Positions 25,168 to 34,246 are shown, numbered from the stretch's first letter. The stretch: 64,000 bases of DNA from CBDFHC01 sp965247585 (GCA_965247585.1 CBDFHC010000004.1:930001-994000); one strand, 5' to 3'. Numbers and translations are program-made. The notes: generated by a model not told the origin, from the sequence alone.

Positions 25168-26241
25168 CTATTTCCGAGGGAGTTGAATTTTCTTGGTGAC
25201 AGCCGTGGAGCCCACCTTTGGGCCCCAGGCGGGGATCACCGCCATGTATTGGTTCTCCACTCCGCCGGCGTAGAGCATCAGCAGGTCCTCCGGCGCGGGC
25301 ACCAGCAGCTGATACTTCTCCTCGTCCGCGGCCTCTATATCGCCGTCAATCATTTTGGCCCGCTTCAGGTCCGCCACAGAGCGCCGCAGCTTGGGATAAA
25401 GATGCGCTCGGATGTCATCCTTGCTCCAGCCGTCCCATATGTCGGCGGCACCGGCGAAGACGATCACCACTTGACCCTGGCGGATCATCGCCTCGGTGTC
25501 ACCCACGGAGCCGGAAGAAGCCATAGAGCTGCCCAGCGCGCAGGTGGCGTCGGCCAGGCTGTACAGGATGGTCTTCGGTGTGCCCATGGCCCGCACCTGG
25601 CGCGGCCCGTCGCAGGCAAACACCGTGACGGTGCTGTCCTCTCTGGCGAAGCCCCGCTCCACGTGCATCGGCGTCCACGGAATGTCCTCCTCGTTTTCCG
25701 CAATGCAAAAGCTGAACTTCCCCGGGTGCCCCAGGATGCTGCGGTCGAACAGGCCCGGAATGGCGGCGCAGGCGTTCATCAAGATAAGCCTCACCGACCT
25801 ACCGATGGTGGAGTTGGCCCGGTTGCCGGGGCCGAACAGATTGTTGTGGCAGTTGATGCCCAACTTCTTCACAGCGGGGCCGTTGACTATTACCAGGATG
25901 CCCGCGCCTCCCAGGCTGGAGGACGGGCCGATGAGGTTGAACACCGGGTCAAATATGGCGTCGGCCACCGCCAGCACCACCGGAAAATACTCCGGCTTGC
26001 AGCCCGCCATGACGGCGTTGGCGGCGATCTTGCCGACGGTTACCTCGCGGCGGCGTTCCGGCACGCCGCCGACTACCTCATCGGCGGGCCGCCCAACGTG
26101 GTCCAGGAAGCTCTGAACCCGTTCCACGGTAGGAGGGACCACCGGCAAGCCGTCCGTCCACCCCAGCTCGTAGCACTTCTCTATGGCCTCAACTGCGTCC
26201 GTCCATTCGGCCTCTACCAGGTCGCCAAGGGTGGTGGTCAT
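25168..26241 (-). CDS. Conserved protein of unknown function, next to the UGSC selenoprotein gene
   Basis: A 357-residue soluble protein that I do not recognise. Visible features: CYELGWTDGLPVVPPT near 28-43, VGKIAANAVMAGCKPEYFPVVLA, GGAGILVIVNGP, CHNNLFGPGNRANSTIGR, GHPGKFSFCIAENEE and GAADIWDGWSKDDIRAHL. Several Cys recur in motif-like settings (AGCKPEY, INCHNN, FSFCIAEN). No signal peptide or membrane segment. GGAG lies 9-10 nt before ATG 26241; the longer frame to 26280 has no support. It is on the same strand as the UGSC gene, with 626 bp of repeats between, so a functional link is possible but not shown. Confidence 0.7.
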   Translation of the reverse strand: MTTTLGDLVEAEWTDAVEAIEKCYELGWTDGLPVVPPTVERVQSFLDHVGRPADEVVGGVPERRREVTVGKIAANAVMAGCKPEYFPVVLAVADAIFDPVFNLIGPSSSLGGAGILVIVNGPAVKKLGINCHNNLFGPGNRANSTIGRSVRLILMNACAAIPGLFDRSILGHPGKFSFCIAENEEDIPWTPMHVERGFAREDSTVTVFACDGPRQVRAMGTPKTILYSLADATCALGSSMASSGSVGDTEAMIRQGQVVIVFAGAADIWDGWSKDDIRAHLYPKLRRSVADLKRAKMIDGDIEAADEEKYQLLVPAPEDLLMLYAGGVENQYMAVIPAWGPKVGSTAVTKKIQLPRK

Positions 26242-26323
26242 GCACGTACTCCGGGGTTGGTGACGGAAGTGAGGATACATTAGCGGGGTAGGAGGGTCAA
26301 TCAGGTCTGAGGCGCCTAGTAGC

Positions 26324-26352
26324 TTGACGCTGTACCGCGACGTGAGTACCTT
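26324..26352 (+). promoter_or_regulatory. Possible promoter of the D-aminoacylase gene
   Basis: TTGACG at 26324-26329, a 17 bp spacer and a weak TACCTT at 26347-26352, 30 bp before the ATG. Confidence 0.35.
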
Positions 26353-26381
26353 ACAGCCACACTAGACCGGAGAGTTGCACC

Positions 26382-27962
26382 ATGGCCGATGTCATTATTC
26401 GGAACGGCAGGATCGTAGACGGAACGGGGAATCCCTGGTACCGGGCCGACGTGGCCATAGAGGGCGGCGCCATTACGGCCATGGGCCGCGTGACCGAGGA
26501 CGCCGGTACCGTGATAGATGCGGCAGACCGGGTGGTGTGCCCCGGGTTCATTGACATGCACGCCCATCCGGACCTGACGCTGTTTTACAAGGAAGTGGAG
26601 GACTACAAGCTGCGGCAGGGGATAACGACGGAGGTGGGAGGCAACTGCGGCTTCACCGCCGCGCCGCTGAGCCCAGAGACGGCCGAAGGCTTGAAGAAGT
26701 ATGTCTCCTTTATCACCCCACCCTCCGGGGCCACCTGGCAGTGGCGGACCTTCGGCGAGTATCTGGCGGCGGTGAACGCCTCGAACCCGTCCACCAACCT
26801 GGTGCCCCTGCTGGGCCAGGGCACCGTCCGCATCGCGGTGCTGGGGTTTGAGCAGCGGCCGCCTACCGCTGAGGAGTTGACGCGGATGGAATCGCTGGTG
26901 GATGAGGCGATGCAGGCGGGGGCCTTCGGTCTTTCCACCGGGCTGGTGTACGTCCCGGGGGCCTACTGCGAGACCGAGGAGATAGTCGCCCTGGCGCGGG
27001 TGGCGTCCCGGTACGGCGGAATCTACGCCACTCACATGCGCAACGAGGGAGACCGGCTGATGGACTCCATTGAGGAGTCCATCACCATTGGACGTGAGGC
27101 GAACATTCCGGTGCAGATCTCCCACCACAAGGCCATGGGTAAGGCCAACCACGGCAGGGTCACGGAGTCGCTGGCGCTGATTCAGCGCACCCGAGACCAG
27201 GGGCTGGACATCACCGTGGACCAGTACCCTTACAGCGCCAGCAGCACAACCCTCCAGGCGGTGCTACCACCCTGGTCTCAGGAGGGCGGCGTGGACGAGG
27301 TGGTGCGGCGGCTGAGGGACCCAGAAACGAGGGCCCGCATTCGACAAGAGGCGGTGAGTCCCATCGGCGAGACCCGGATGGGCGGAATGGTGGAGGAGAT
27401 CCTCATAACCGAGGTAAAGACGCAGGCCAACCGGCGGTTCATTGGGCTCGCGGTGAAAGAGATTGGCGACCTGCGCAACCAGGAGCCGGTGGATGTGGTG
27501 CTGGACTTGCTGGTGGAAGAGGAGTGCGGAGTTGGCATGGTCAACTTCTCCATGGCCGACAGCGACATTGGAACGGTCATGGCCCATCCGGTGACTATGA
27601 TAGGCACCGACGGCATTTACCAGACGGGGAACCCTCACCCACGGGTGTACGGCACCTACCCCCGGATTCTCGGCCGGTACGTCAGGGAGCAAGGGCTCCT
27701 GAGCCTGGAGGCGGCGGTGCGAAAGATGACCTCTTTCCCGGCGCAGAAGCTGGGTCTCCGCAACAAGGGCATCCTGCGCCCCGGCGCCGACGCCGATGTG
27801 GTGATTTTCAACCCGGACACCGTGATAGACAAGGCGGTATACCGCGACTCCCACCAGTACCCGGAGGGGATTGACTACGTCCTGGTAAACGGGCGGATCA
27901 GTGTCTCGGAGGGGAAATTCACCGGCGTCACCGCCGGGCGGGTGGTCCCGCGGCCCGCCTGA
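26382..27962 (+). CDS. N-acyl-D-amino-acid deacylase family amidohydrolase
   Basis: A 526-residue metal-dependent amidohydrolase. Near the N-terminus IIRNGRIVDGTG and GFIDMHAHPDLTL give the metal-binding H-x-H-x-D motif; TEVGGNCGF, YATHMRNEG and ISHHKAMG follow, as in D-aminoacylases and dihydroorotase-like enzymes. The C-terminal PGADADVVIFNPDTV is the usual end of the composite beta-sandwich domain. It would deacylate N-acyl-D-amino acids or related amides in the cytosol. The last 47 bp are repeated at 28994, behind the PAS gene. Substrate inferred from the family only. Confidence 0.88.
   Translation: MADVIIRNGRIVDGTGNPWYRADVAIEGGAITAMGRVTEDAGTVIDAADRVVCPGFIDMHAHPDLTLFYKEVEDYKLRQGITTEVGGNCGFTAAPLSPETAEGLKKYVSFITPPSGATWQWRTFGEYLAAVNASNPSTNLVPLLGQGTVRIAVLGFEQRPPTAEELTRMESLVDEAMQAGAFGLSTGLVYVPGAYCETEEIVALARVASRYGGIYATHMRNEGDRLMDSIEESITIGREANIPVQISHHKAMGKANHGRVTESLALIQRTRDQGLDITVDQYPYSASSTTLQAVLPPWSQEGGVDEVVRRLRDPETRARIRQEAVSPIGETRMGGMVEEILITEVKTQANRRFIGLAVKEIGDLRNQEPVDVVLDLLVEEECGVGMVNFSMADSDIGTVMAHPVTMIGTDGIYQTGNPHPRVYGTYPRILGRYVREQGLLSLEAAVRKMTSFPAQKLGLRNKGILRPGADADVVIFNPDTVIDKAVYRDSHQYPEGIDYVLVNGRISVSEGKFTGVTAGRVVPRPA
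27915..27961. repeat. Direct repeat, left copy, at the 3' end of the D-aminoacylase gene
   Basis: A 47 bp segment coding KFTGVTAGRVVPRP. It matches 28994-29040 with 3 mismatches (offset 1079). The repeats enclose about 1.0 kb carrying the PAS gene. Confidence 0.85.
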
Positions 27963-28221
27963 CGCTGAGTGTGATGCTGCATTTTAGTCTGTCGACCCCG
28001 CCACTAAGCAGGGCCTAGCAAAAGAGCCGCTACCCCGCAGCCGATACCGCGATTTCCTAGTACTAAAGAACCAGGCCCTCCCGCCCATTTGGCGAACCGC
28101 GGATCAACCCATTTAGCCGTCCAAATCAACCGGCTGAATGAATCTAGGCTGCGGGATCCTGTGTAGAGTTAATCCCCAATCATATGGCGTATGCTGATCG
28201 CCCGCTCAACGTTAGGACAAA

Positions 28222-28983
28222 TTGCTTCGGAAAAACAACGACCACACACAGTCCGCTAAGGACGCACTGAAAGCCATCAACGACGCCATTTCCCTCATCT
28301 TTAACGATGCCCCGGTGATGATGCACTCCTCAGACCGCCAGGGCCGGTTGCTCAGGCTAAACCGTCTTTGGACACGGACCCTGGGATACGACCCCGTTAA
28401 GGTCCTTGGCAAAAAGTCGTTTGATTTGTTGACGGAAGAGTCCCGCGCCAGAATAGTTACAGATGTCCTTCCACTCTTCTGGCGCGCCGGGGCCGCCCGC
28501 AGCGTAGGCATTGAAGTGGTAAAGGGCGATGGCAAGGTCATCAACGTGCTATTTGACGCTGACGTGATCCATTCCGGGCGTACCGCCACCGAATCCTTGG
28601 TTGCCACCCTAGACAGTCGTGATGCCGCCCAATGGGAGGAGGCCCGTGTCACCCTCCAGGCCCTAGGAGAGCTGTCGCTTGAGCGTAGGGGAATCGAATC
28701 AGCACTATCTGGCGATCATAGGCGCAGCATTGACCAGCTACCCGCACGCCCATTGACCGAGAATCCGGATAAGCTCGACTGGATGAAAGAGGGGCTGGCA
28801 TCGCTGGCGGAACACGCCCAGGACATTGCCATGAACCTGAGGGGGTTGACACATGGGCACGAGCAGACATTGGACACTATGGCGGAGCAACAGGGGGAAC
28901 TGTTGGACGTTGCCCGGGAGATCAGCAAGACCCTCAGGCATCTGTCAGAAGCAGCTTCTTTCCCAGACCCAAGTCCAGAATAG
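28222..28983 (+). CDS. PAS-domain protein
   Basis: A 253-residue soluble protein starting at TTG with AGGA upstream. Residues about 20-135 form a PAS sensor domain (NDAPVMMHSSDRQGRLLRLN, WTRTLGYDP, GKKSFDLL). The C-terminal half is helical and charged (LASLAEHAQDIAMNLRGLTH) with no histidine kinase, GGDEF or DNA-binding motif seen, so the output is unknown. It may work as a partner in a signalling complex. It lies on a segment bounded by copies of the D-aminoacylase 3' end, and its stop is 10 nt before the second copy. Confidence 0.75.
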   Translation: MLRKNNDHTQSAKDALKAINDAISLIFNDAPVMMHSSDRQGRLLRLNRLWTRTLGYDPVKVLGKKSFDLLTEESRARIVTDVLPLFWRAGAARSVGIEVVKGDGKVINVLFDADVIHSGRTATESLVATLDSRDAAQWEEARVTLQALGELSLERRGIESALSGDHRRSIDQLPARPLTENPDKLDWMKEGLASLAEHAQDIAMNLRGLTHGHEQTLDTMAEQQGELLDVAREISKTLRHLSEAASFPDPSPE

Positions 28984-28993
28984 CTTCCCTCTC

Positions 28994-29040
28994 AAATTCA
29001 CCGGCGTCACCGCCGGGCGGGTAGTCCCCCGGCCCACCTA
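28994..29040. repeat. Direct repeat, right copy (duplicated D-aminoacylase 3' end)
   Basis: It encodes FTGVTAGRVVPRPT and an in-frame TAG, as a remnant of a D-aminoacylase gene. Two of the three mismatches to the left copy are silent, so it derives from a coding copy. Confidence 0.8.
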
Positions 29041-29057
29041 GCGCCTGGGCCTGGCGC

Positions 29058-29468
29058 CTACGCCCGCACCTCACCCCTCTCGAAGGCCATCTGTGACGGC
29101 GAAAGGAGCACGTGGCTGTTGCCGTACAGGTCCTCAAACACCGCCTGGGTGCCCCACGGCTGCTCCTCCGGCTCCAAGGTGACCTTCACTCCCAGCCCCT
29201 TTAGCCTTTCTACCTCGGCGCGGCAATCGTCGGTGTGAAACAGCAGCCCATGGATGGGGTTGGCCACCTCGCCAGACCCTTCGAAGGGTTTGAAGAGGAC
29301 AATGGAAACGCCATCCTGGCCCTTCACCCCTACGGTGATGAACCGCATATCGCTGCCCTCCATGGCGCCGTCCATCCGCAGCTCCAGCCCAAGCACCTCG
29401 GTGTACCACCTCAGCGCATCGTCGTAGTCGTTGACCTTGAGGGAGACGTTGGCAAGACTGGTAATCAT
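29058..29468 (-). CDS. VOC-superfamily (glyoxalase/dioxygenase-fold) protein
   Basis: A 136-residue vicinal-oxygen-chelate fold protein made of two beta-alpha-beta-beta-beta modules (NVSLKVNDYDDALRWYTEVLGL and HTDDCRAEVERLKGLGVKV). The usual end DLYGNSHVLLSP is present. Such proteins are glyoxalases, ring-cleaving dioxygenases, resistance proteins or epimerases. The first metal position holds Asn rather than His (NVSLKV), so its metal site may be incomplete. It converges on the PAS gene. Specific reaction unknown. Confidence 0.82.
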   Translation of the reverse strand: MITSLANVSLKVNDYDDALRWYTEVLGLELRMDGAMEGSDMRFITVGVKGQDGVSIVLFKPFEGSGEVANPIHGLLFHTDDCRAEVERLKGLGVKVTLEPEEQPWGTQAVFEDLYGNSHVLLSPSQMAFERGEVRA

Positions 29469-29677
29469 TTCCGCCCTCCATACGATGTTTCAATAGGGTC
29501 TCTGCATGCCCCAATCGTCTGACAATACCTTATCAGCAGTCAATCACGAAGCAACCGGGCCTCAGCACGGCCCTGTCCAAACCAGTGGCGTTGACACCGC
29601 TACGGGCATCTGCTGGAATACGGTCACCGTGGGGTCCGGTGCGGGCCGGCGCCTTGGAAATTGGGGAGGTGGTTATT

Positions 29678-30703
29678 ATGACAAGCAGTTCAGACGCCTT
29701 CGTGTACGTGGGCCTAGCAAGCGAGGGGATGGGACCCGAGGGCCATGGCCTGTACCGCAGGGCGGTTAGCGGAGGCGAATGGGAGCTGGCGACCCGAGGG
29801 CTGCCGGAGAACCCGCTGATTCGCAACATCGCCATTGATCCGCAAGACCCCTCGATTATCTACGCCGGCGTCCAAGACGGGGCCTATCGCAGTGAGGACC
29901 GCGGCGAACACTGGGACCGGCTTGACCTGCCCGGCGACCCGGTTACCGTCTGGTCGGTCACATTTCACCCGAACGATGCCAAAGTGATATTCGTTGGCGG
30001 CGAGGATACCACCCTCCGCCGCAGCGAAGATGGCGGCAAAAGCTGGGACCTTATTCCTATCAGCGCCACGTTCCCATCGGTAACCATGACTCCCAAGGTG
30101 CTGGCCAAGCGGATTCTAGGCGTGGCGGTGGACCCTAATCTACCCGATGAGATCTACGCCTCCATTGAGGTGGGCGGACTTCTCCGCAGCCGCAACGGCG
30201 GTGAGTCGTGGGAGGGCGTTAGCGAGGGCTATTACCACAACGACGATTCGCTGGACTGCCACGGTGTCCTGGTGAGCAGCGTCCACCCCCGCCACGTTGG
30301 CGTCATCGCAAGGGCTGGCCTGTTCCGCAGCAGCGACGGCGGCGACCACTGGTCCTGGGGCAACATTAAGCGCATCGGCGCCAGAGGGACCTATACGCGC
30401 GTGATCCGAGAGGTGCCCGGCGACCCTTCCACCCTATATCTGGGCACCGGACCCCAGTTCCGAGGCGACCACGGCGAGTTGCTCCGTAGCCATGACTACG
30501 GTGAGTCCTGGGAGCTGGTGGACATGGGCATCATACCTGACTGCACTCTCTTTGGCGTATCCATCAACCCCAGGAACGCCAGCCAGATATACTGCGCCAC
30601 CCGGCACGCCCAAGTGCTGGGAAGCCACGACGCCGGCCAGACGTGGTTCGATTGCTCTCTCCCTGAGGAGCTGTCTGAGGTGAATACGCTGGCCGTAGGG
30701 TAG
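29678..30703 (+). CDS. Asp-box (BNR-type) beta-propeller protein, paralogue 1
   Basis: A 341-residue protein with repeated Asp-box motifs S-x-D-x-G-x-x-W: SEDRGEHW, SEDGGKSW, SRNGGESW, SSDGGDHW, SHDYGESW and SHDAGQTW. This suggests a six- or seven-bladed propeller like sialidases, Vps10-like or photosystem II assembly proteins (YCF48). No signal peptide. GGAGGT lies 7 nt before ATG 29678; the open frame extends further upstream without support. A second protein of similar size and repeats is at 45175. Function unknown. Confidence 0.82.
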   Translation: MTSSSDAFVYVGLASEGMGPEGHGLYRRAVSGGEWELATRGLPENPLIRNIAIDPQDPSIIYAGVQDGAYRSEDRGEHWDRLDLPGDPVTVWSVTFHPNDAKVIFVGGEDTTLRRSEDGGKSWDLIPISATFPSVTMTPKVLAKRILGVAVDPNLPDEIYASIEVGGLLRSRNGGESWEGVSEGYYHNDDSLDCHGVLVSSVHPRHVGVIARAGLFRSSDGGDHWSWGNIKRIGARGTYTRVIREVPGDPSTLYLGTGPQFRGDHGELLRSHDYGESWELVDMGIIPDCTLFGVSINPRNASQIYCATRHAQVLGSHDAGQTWFDCSLPEELSEVNTLAVG

Positions 30704-30776
30704 GGGGACGCGGCCGCGGCCCCGAGAGTCCTGACACCCTCTCCGAAGGGTAGAGCTAAGGGAGGGACCAGCCATT

Positions 30777-31691
30777 GTGACGGAGCCTGACCGCTTCGAC
30801 TACTTGCCGTTGATTGACCGGCCGGTCATCAGGTGGCCTAACAACGCCCGGTTGGCCCTTTGGATAGCTCCTAACATGGAGCACTACGAGTTCCTGCCAC
30901 CTCCCAGCAGCAGCCGGGACCAGTGGCCCCGCACCCCACATCCGGACGTGGCCTCCTACGCCCACCGGGACTACGGCAACCGGGTGGCATTTTGGCGCAT
31001 GCTGGAGGTGATGGACCAGCACAAGGTGCGCTGCACCGTGTCGTTGAACGCCTCGGTGTTGGAGCACTTCCCCGAGATTCGGGACGCCATGGTGGCCCGG
31101 GACTGGGACTATATGTCCCACGGCATCTACAACACCCGCTACCTCAACGAGATGACCATTGACGAAGAGCGGGCCTACTACCAGGACTGTATAGGCAACC
31201 TCAAGAGGCATACGGGGAAGCAGCTAAAGGGGATGCTCACCCCCGCCGTTTCGCCCACCAAGGACAGCCCGGACCTTATGGCAGAAGCGGGGCTTATATA
31301 CCACGCCGATTGGTTCTGCGACGACCAGCCTTTCCCCTTGAAGGTGAAGTCGGGCCGCCTCATCTCCATTCCCTACGCCATTGACCTTAACGACGGCACG
31401 TTCAACCGCTTCGGCTGTCCCCCGGAGTACTGGGCCCAGTGCCTCAAGGACCAGTTCGATGTGCTCTACCAGGAAGGGGCCGAGAACGGGATGGTGATGT
31501 GCGTCTCGTTGCACCCTTACATCTGCGCCCATCCTAGCCGGGTGGACCTGTTGGACCAGGTCATGGGCTACATGCTTTCCCACCAGGACGTTTGGCAGGC
31601 CACCGGCGACGACATAGCCCAGTACTACATGGACAACTACTACGACACGGTGTCGGCCCACCTTCAGTCAAAGGGCACCAAGGCACCGTAG
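30777..31691 (+). CDS. Polysaccharide deacetylase-family protein (PuuE-like), paralogue 1
   Basis: A 304-residue NodB-fold protein starting at GTG. The RWPNNARLALWIAPN opening and the YGNRVAFWRMLEVM segment resemble the allantoinase/PuuE subgroup of polysaccharide deacetylases, which act on C-N bonds in small molecules. The catalytic residues of true chitin deacetylases are only partly recognisable (SHGIYN, HPYICAHPSR). No signal peptide. A paralogue follows at 31923, separated by a family 1 repeat. Reaction unknown; hydrolase activity is inferred. Confidence 0.78.
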   Translation: MTEPDRFDYLPLIDRPVIRWPNNARLALWIAPNMEHYEFLPPPSSSRDQWPRTPHPDVASYAHRDYGNRVAFWRMLEVMDQHKVRCTVSLNASVLEHFPEIRDAMVARDWDYMSHGIYNTRYLNEMTIDEERAYYQDCIGNLKRHTGKQLKGMLTPAVSPTKDSPDLMAEAGLIYHADWFCDDQPFPLKVKSGRLISIPYAIDLNDGTFNRFGCPPEYWAQCLKDQFDVLYQEGAENGMVMCVSLHPYICAHPSRVDLLDQVMGYMLSHQDVWQATGDDIAQYYMDNYYDTVSAHLQSKGTKAP

Positions 31692-31760
31692 GTGTTCCCA
31701 GCTAACGAAACCCAGAGGGCTCGGCCACAGCGATGCGTATCTCCACCACGAAGGACAGAG

Positions 31761-31872
31761 AATCATAGGTTGGTGGTACCCACCCACCCGTCCCGAAGGG
31801 ATTTAAAAAATGATTTCTGAGGGACACCCTCAGACTCCCGCCAGAGGGGTAAATCCCCCTCCGGACTCCCCC
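31761..31872 (+). repeat. Family 1 repeat, copy 6
   Basis: A core with variant head GCGATGCGTATCTCCACC and AATCATAGG, the TCTGAGGG/CCCTCAGA stem and a second stem CCAGAGGGG/CCCCCTCCGG with mismatches. It separates the two deacetylase-like genes. Confidence 0.88.
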
Positions 31873-31922
31873 AGGGAGGCGTCCTTCAATGGACGATTCT
31901 TCATTTTTCTAAGGGTTAGCTG

Positions 31923-32870
31923 ATGCCGGCGGAACGCAAGCCTGGGATGGACAACCCATACCATGACTGGTCGCCGTTCATCACGCGGCCACGACTGACC
32001 TGGCCTGACGGCGCCCACGTCGCCCTCTGCGTAATCCTCTCGCTGGAACGGTACCAATGGCGGCATCCGCCGGACGGCTACAAGTCGCCGAACCAGCCGG
32101 GCGGCGCCGCCGAGTCCGGGCGGCCCTTTCCCGATATCATCGGCTACTCGCTCCGGGAGTATGGCCTACGGGTGGGCTTGTTCCGGGTAGGGGCCATGCT
32201 GGAGCGCCTCGGCATCCCCGCCACCGTGGCCCTGGACGCTTGCATCGCCGCCGAGTATCCCTTCATCGTGGACTACTGCCGTGACCGGGGCTGGGAATTC
32301 ATCGCCCACGGGGTGGCTGCTAACCAGATGATCACCAGCCGGATGAGCGAGGCCGAGGAGCGAGACTATATTCAACAGTCTATCGAAGCCGTTGCCCAGG
32401 CCACCGGCGCCCGGCCCCTGGGCTGGCTGGGGCCGGAGTACGGCGAGTCCCAGCGCACCGTCGCCCTGCTGGCGGACGAGGGCATCCGCTACGTTTGTGA
32501 CTGGCCCAACGACGACCAGCCCTACGCCATGAATTCCCCCACCGGCGAGATCTACTCCCTTCCCGTGACGCTGGACCTGGACGATACGTTCACTCACTAC
32601 TACAAGAATGTCCCGGTAAACGTGTATGCCAAGATGATCACTGACACGTTTGACGTGCTCCACCGGGAGGGTGGCGAATCAGGGCGGCTGATGGTGCTGA
32701 ATATCCACCCCTGGCTGATGGGACAGCCCTTCCGGAGCAAGCACCTGGAGCGAGCGCTGGAGCACATCGGCAGACGAGAGGGCGTGTGGTTGGCCACAGG
32801 AAGTCAGATTGTGGAGTGGCACCGGGGGAAGGTTGGTGGTGCCCATCCACCCGCCCTGGACGGTTCTTAA
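31923..32870 (+). CDS. Polysaccharide deacetylase-family protein (PuuE-like), paralogue 2
   Basis: A 315-residue relative of the upstream gene product: FITRPRLTWPDGAHVAL, YGLRVGLFRVGAML, WEFIAHGVAAN, VCDWPNDDQPY and LNIHPWLMGQP. It probably has the same fold and a related hydrolytic role. The last 13 residues (KVGGAHPPALDGS) are encoded by a family 1 repeat that begins at 32829, so this tail is unlikely to be conserved and may mark a fresh C-terminal extension. No signal peptide. Confidence 0.78.
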   Translation: MPAERKPGMDNPYHDWSPFITRPRLTWPDGAHVALCVILSLERYQWRHPPDGYKSPNQPGGAAESGRPFPDIIGYSLREYGLRVGLFRVGAMLERLGIPATVALDACIAAEYPFIVDYCRDRGWEFIAHGVAANQMITSRMSEAEERDYIQQSIEAVAQATGARPLGWLGPEYGESQRTVALLADEGIRYVCDWPNDDQPYAMNSPTGEIYSLPVTLDLDDTFTHYYKNVPVNVYAKMITDTFDVLHREGGESGRLMVLNIHPWLMGQPFRSKHLERALEHIGRREGVWLATGSQIVEWHRGKVGGAHPPALDGS

Positions 32871-32931
32871 ATAATTTCTGAGGGACACCCTCAGACTCCC
32901 GGCAGAAGGGCACAGCCCCTCTGCACTCCCC
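32829..32931 (+). repeat. Family 1 repeat, copy 7, overlapping a gene end
   Basis: Starts at GGTTGGTGG and has lost the AAATCACA head. The TCTGAGGG/CCCTCAGA stem and a GCAGAAGGG/CCCCTCTGC second stem are present. It supplies the stop codon of the preceding gene. Confidence 0.88.
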
Positions 32932-32998
32932 CATCTTTGTTACGCAACTGTGGGTAATATCAGGGGAAGTATTCAAAGGCTTCTTGTTGGGAGGGTCT

Positions 32999-34246
32999 AT
33001 GACCACGTCGACACCAGAGCTCACCGTAATCAAGGTCAAGGCGGTCATTGACGGCACCGGCGGGCCGCCGCAGGAGAACGCCGCCGTAGTGGTGGAAGGC
33101 GCCTCCATCAAGTCCGTCCTGCCCCAGGGCCAGCTTCGGCTTCCGGAAGGCATGCCCGCTCGGACGCTGGAGTTCCCCAACGGCTACTTGCTGCCTGGAC
33201 TGATTGACGCTCACGCCCATCTGATGTTCGGCGTCTACGGCGCCACCTACGAAGAGGTGATAGAGAACGATTCGGACGAGATCATGCTGCTAAGGGCCGC
33301 CAAGAACGCCCGTACTCACCTTCATTGCGGCGTTACCACCATGCGGGAGAACGGGGCCCGCAACCGGATAACCTTTGACCTGCGGGAGGGGGCGCTACGA
33401 GGCTACGTCACCGCGCCCCGGCTACTCCTCTCCGGCCGGCCCGTGACGGTCACCGGAGGCCACTTCTTCTGGTGCAACCAGGAGGCGGACGGCGTGGAAG
33501 GCGTGCGCGCCGCGGTGCGGCAGCTAATCAAAGAGGGCGCGGACCACATAAAGATCATGGCCTCCGGCGGGGGCACCGCCATCACAGACAATCGGCGGCC
33601 CTCCTACACCGTTGAGGAGCTCCGCGCCATTGTGGAAGAGACCCACAACATGGGTAAGCTGACCACCGCCCACTGCCTGGCCACCCAAAGCATCACCAAC
33701 GCGCTGGACGCCGGAGTGGACATGATTGAGCACGCCGCGTTCATTGAACCGGACGGCTCATTTAAGCTCTACCCAGAAATCGTCGAGCGCATCGCCTCGC
33801 AAGGCGTGTACGTCAGCCCCACGGTGCAGACGGGCTACCGGCAACGGGAGGCGTTGCTGGCCAAGGAGGCGGAATCATGTCTCAGCCCGGCGGAGCGGCA
33901 GCGGCTGGACGGGTTTAAGGCCAAATGCGAGGCACAGCTAAATTTCCTGGGCCGCATGTACAAGGAGTGGGGCGTCAACATCATCTCGGGAACTGACTCC
34001 ATTCAGATCTTCGGCGACTACTGCCTGGGACTGGAGCTGATGTCGGACGCGGGCATGGGCAACGCAGAGATCATCGTAGCATCCACCAGCCTGGCGGCCC
34101 GGGCCGTTGGGATTGACCGGCTGCTAGGAACGGTGTCACCGGGAAAGGCGGCGGACCTGATCGTCGTTGAGGAAGACCCGCTGCGAGACATCAGGGCGCT
34201 GCGCCGTATGTCCATGGTGATGCGGGGCGGAGAGCTGATAGTCTAG
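32999..34246 (+). CDS. Amidohydrolase-family protein
   Basis: A 415-residue TIM-barrel metal hydrolase. GLIDAHAHLMFG gives the H-x-H metal motif; HCGVTTMRENGA, HIKIMASGGGTA, TAHCLA and GTDS add the other ligand positions, as in the imidazolonepropionase/Xaa-Pro dipeptidase-like subgroup. The C-terminal PGKAADLIVVEEDPL closes the composite domain. ATG 32999 with GGGAGG is preferred to the upstream TTG at 32984. It overlaps the convergent MFS gene by 4 nt at the stop codons. Substrate unknown. Confidence 0.86.
   Translation: MTTSTPELTVIKVKAVIDGTGGPPQENAAVVVEGASIKSVLPQGQLRLPEGMPARTLEFPNGYLLPGLIDAHAHLMFGVYGATYEEVIENDSDEIMLLRAAKNARTHLHCGVTTMRENGARNRITFDLREGALRGYVTAPRLLLSGRPVTVTGGHFFWCNQEADGVEGVRAAVRQLIKEGADHIKIMASGGGTAITDNRRPSYTVEELRAIVEETHNMGKLTTAHCLATQSITNALDAGVDMIEHAAFIEPDGSFKLYPEIVERIASQGVYVSPTVQTGYRQREALLAKEAESCLSPAERQRLDGFKAKCEAQLNFLGRMYKEWGVNIISGTDSIQIFGDYCLGLELMSDAGMGNAEIIVASTSLAARAVGIDRLLGTVSPGKAADLIVVEEDPLRDIRALRRMSMVMRGGELIV

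Noticed and set aside
25183..26283. A long plus-strand open frame over the unrecognised protein gene
   Set aside because: It is antisense to the minus-strand gene, which has a ribosome site and coherent motifs. GC-rich coding DNA often gives such long shadow frames.
30704..30730. Terminator-like hairpin GGGGACGCGGCCGCGGCCCC
   Set aside because: Short, imperfect and without a T-run; the next gene begins only about 50 bp later, so a terminator is not supported.
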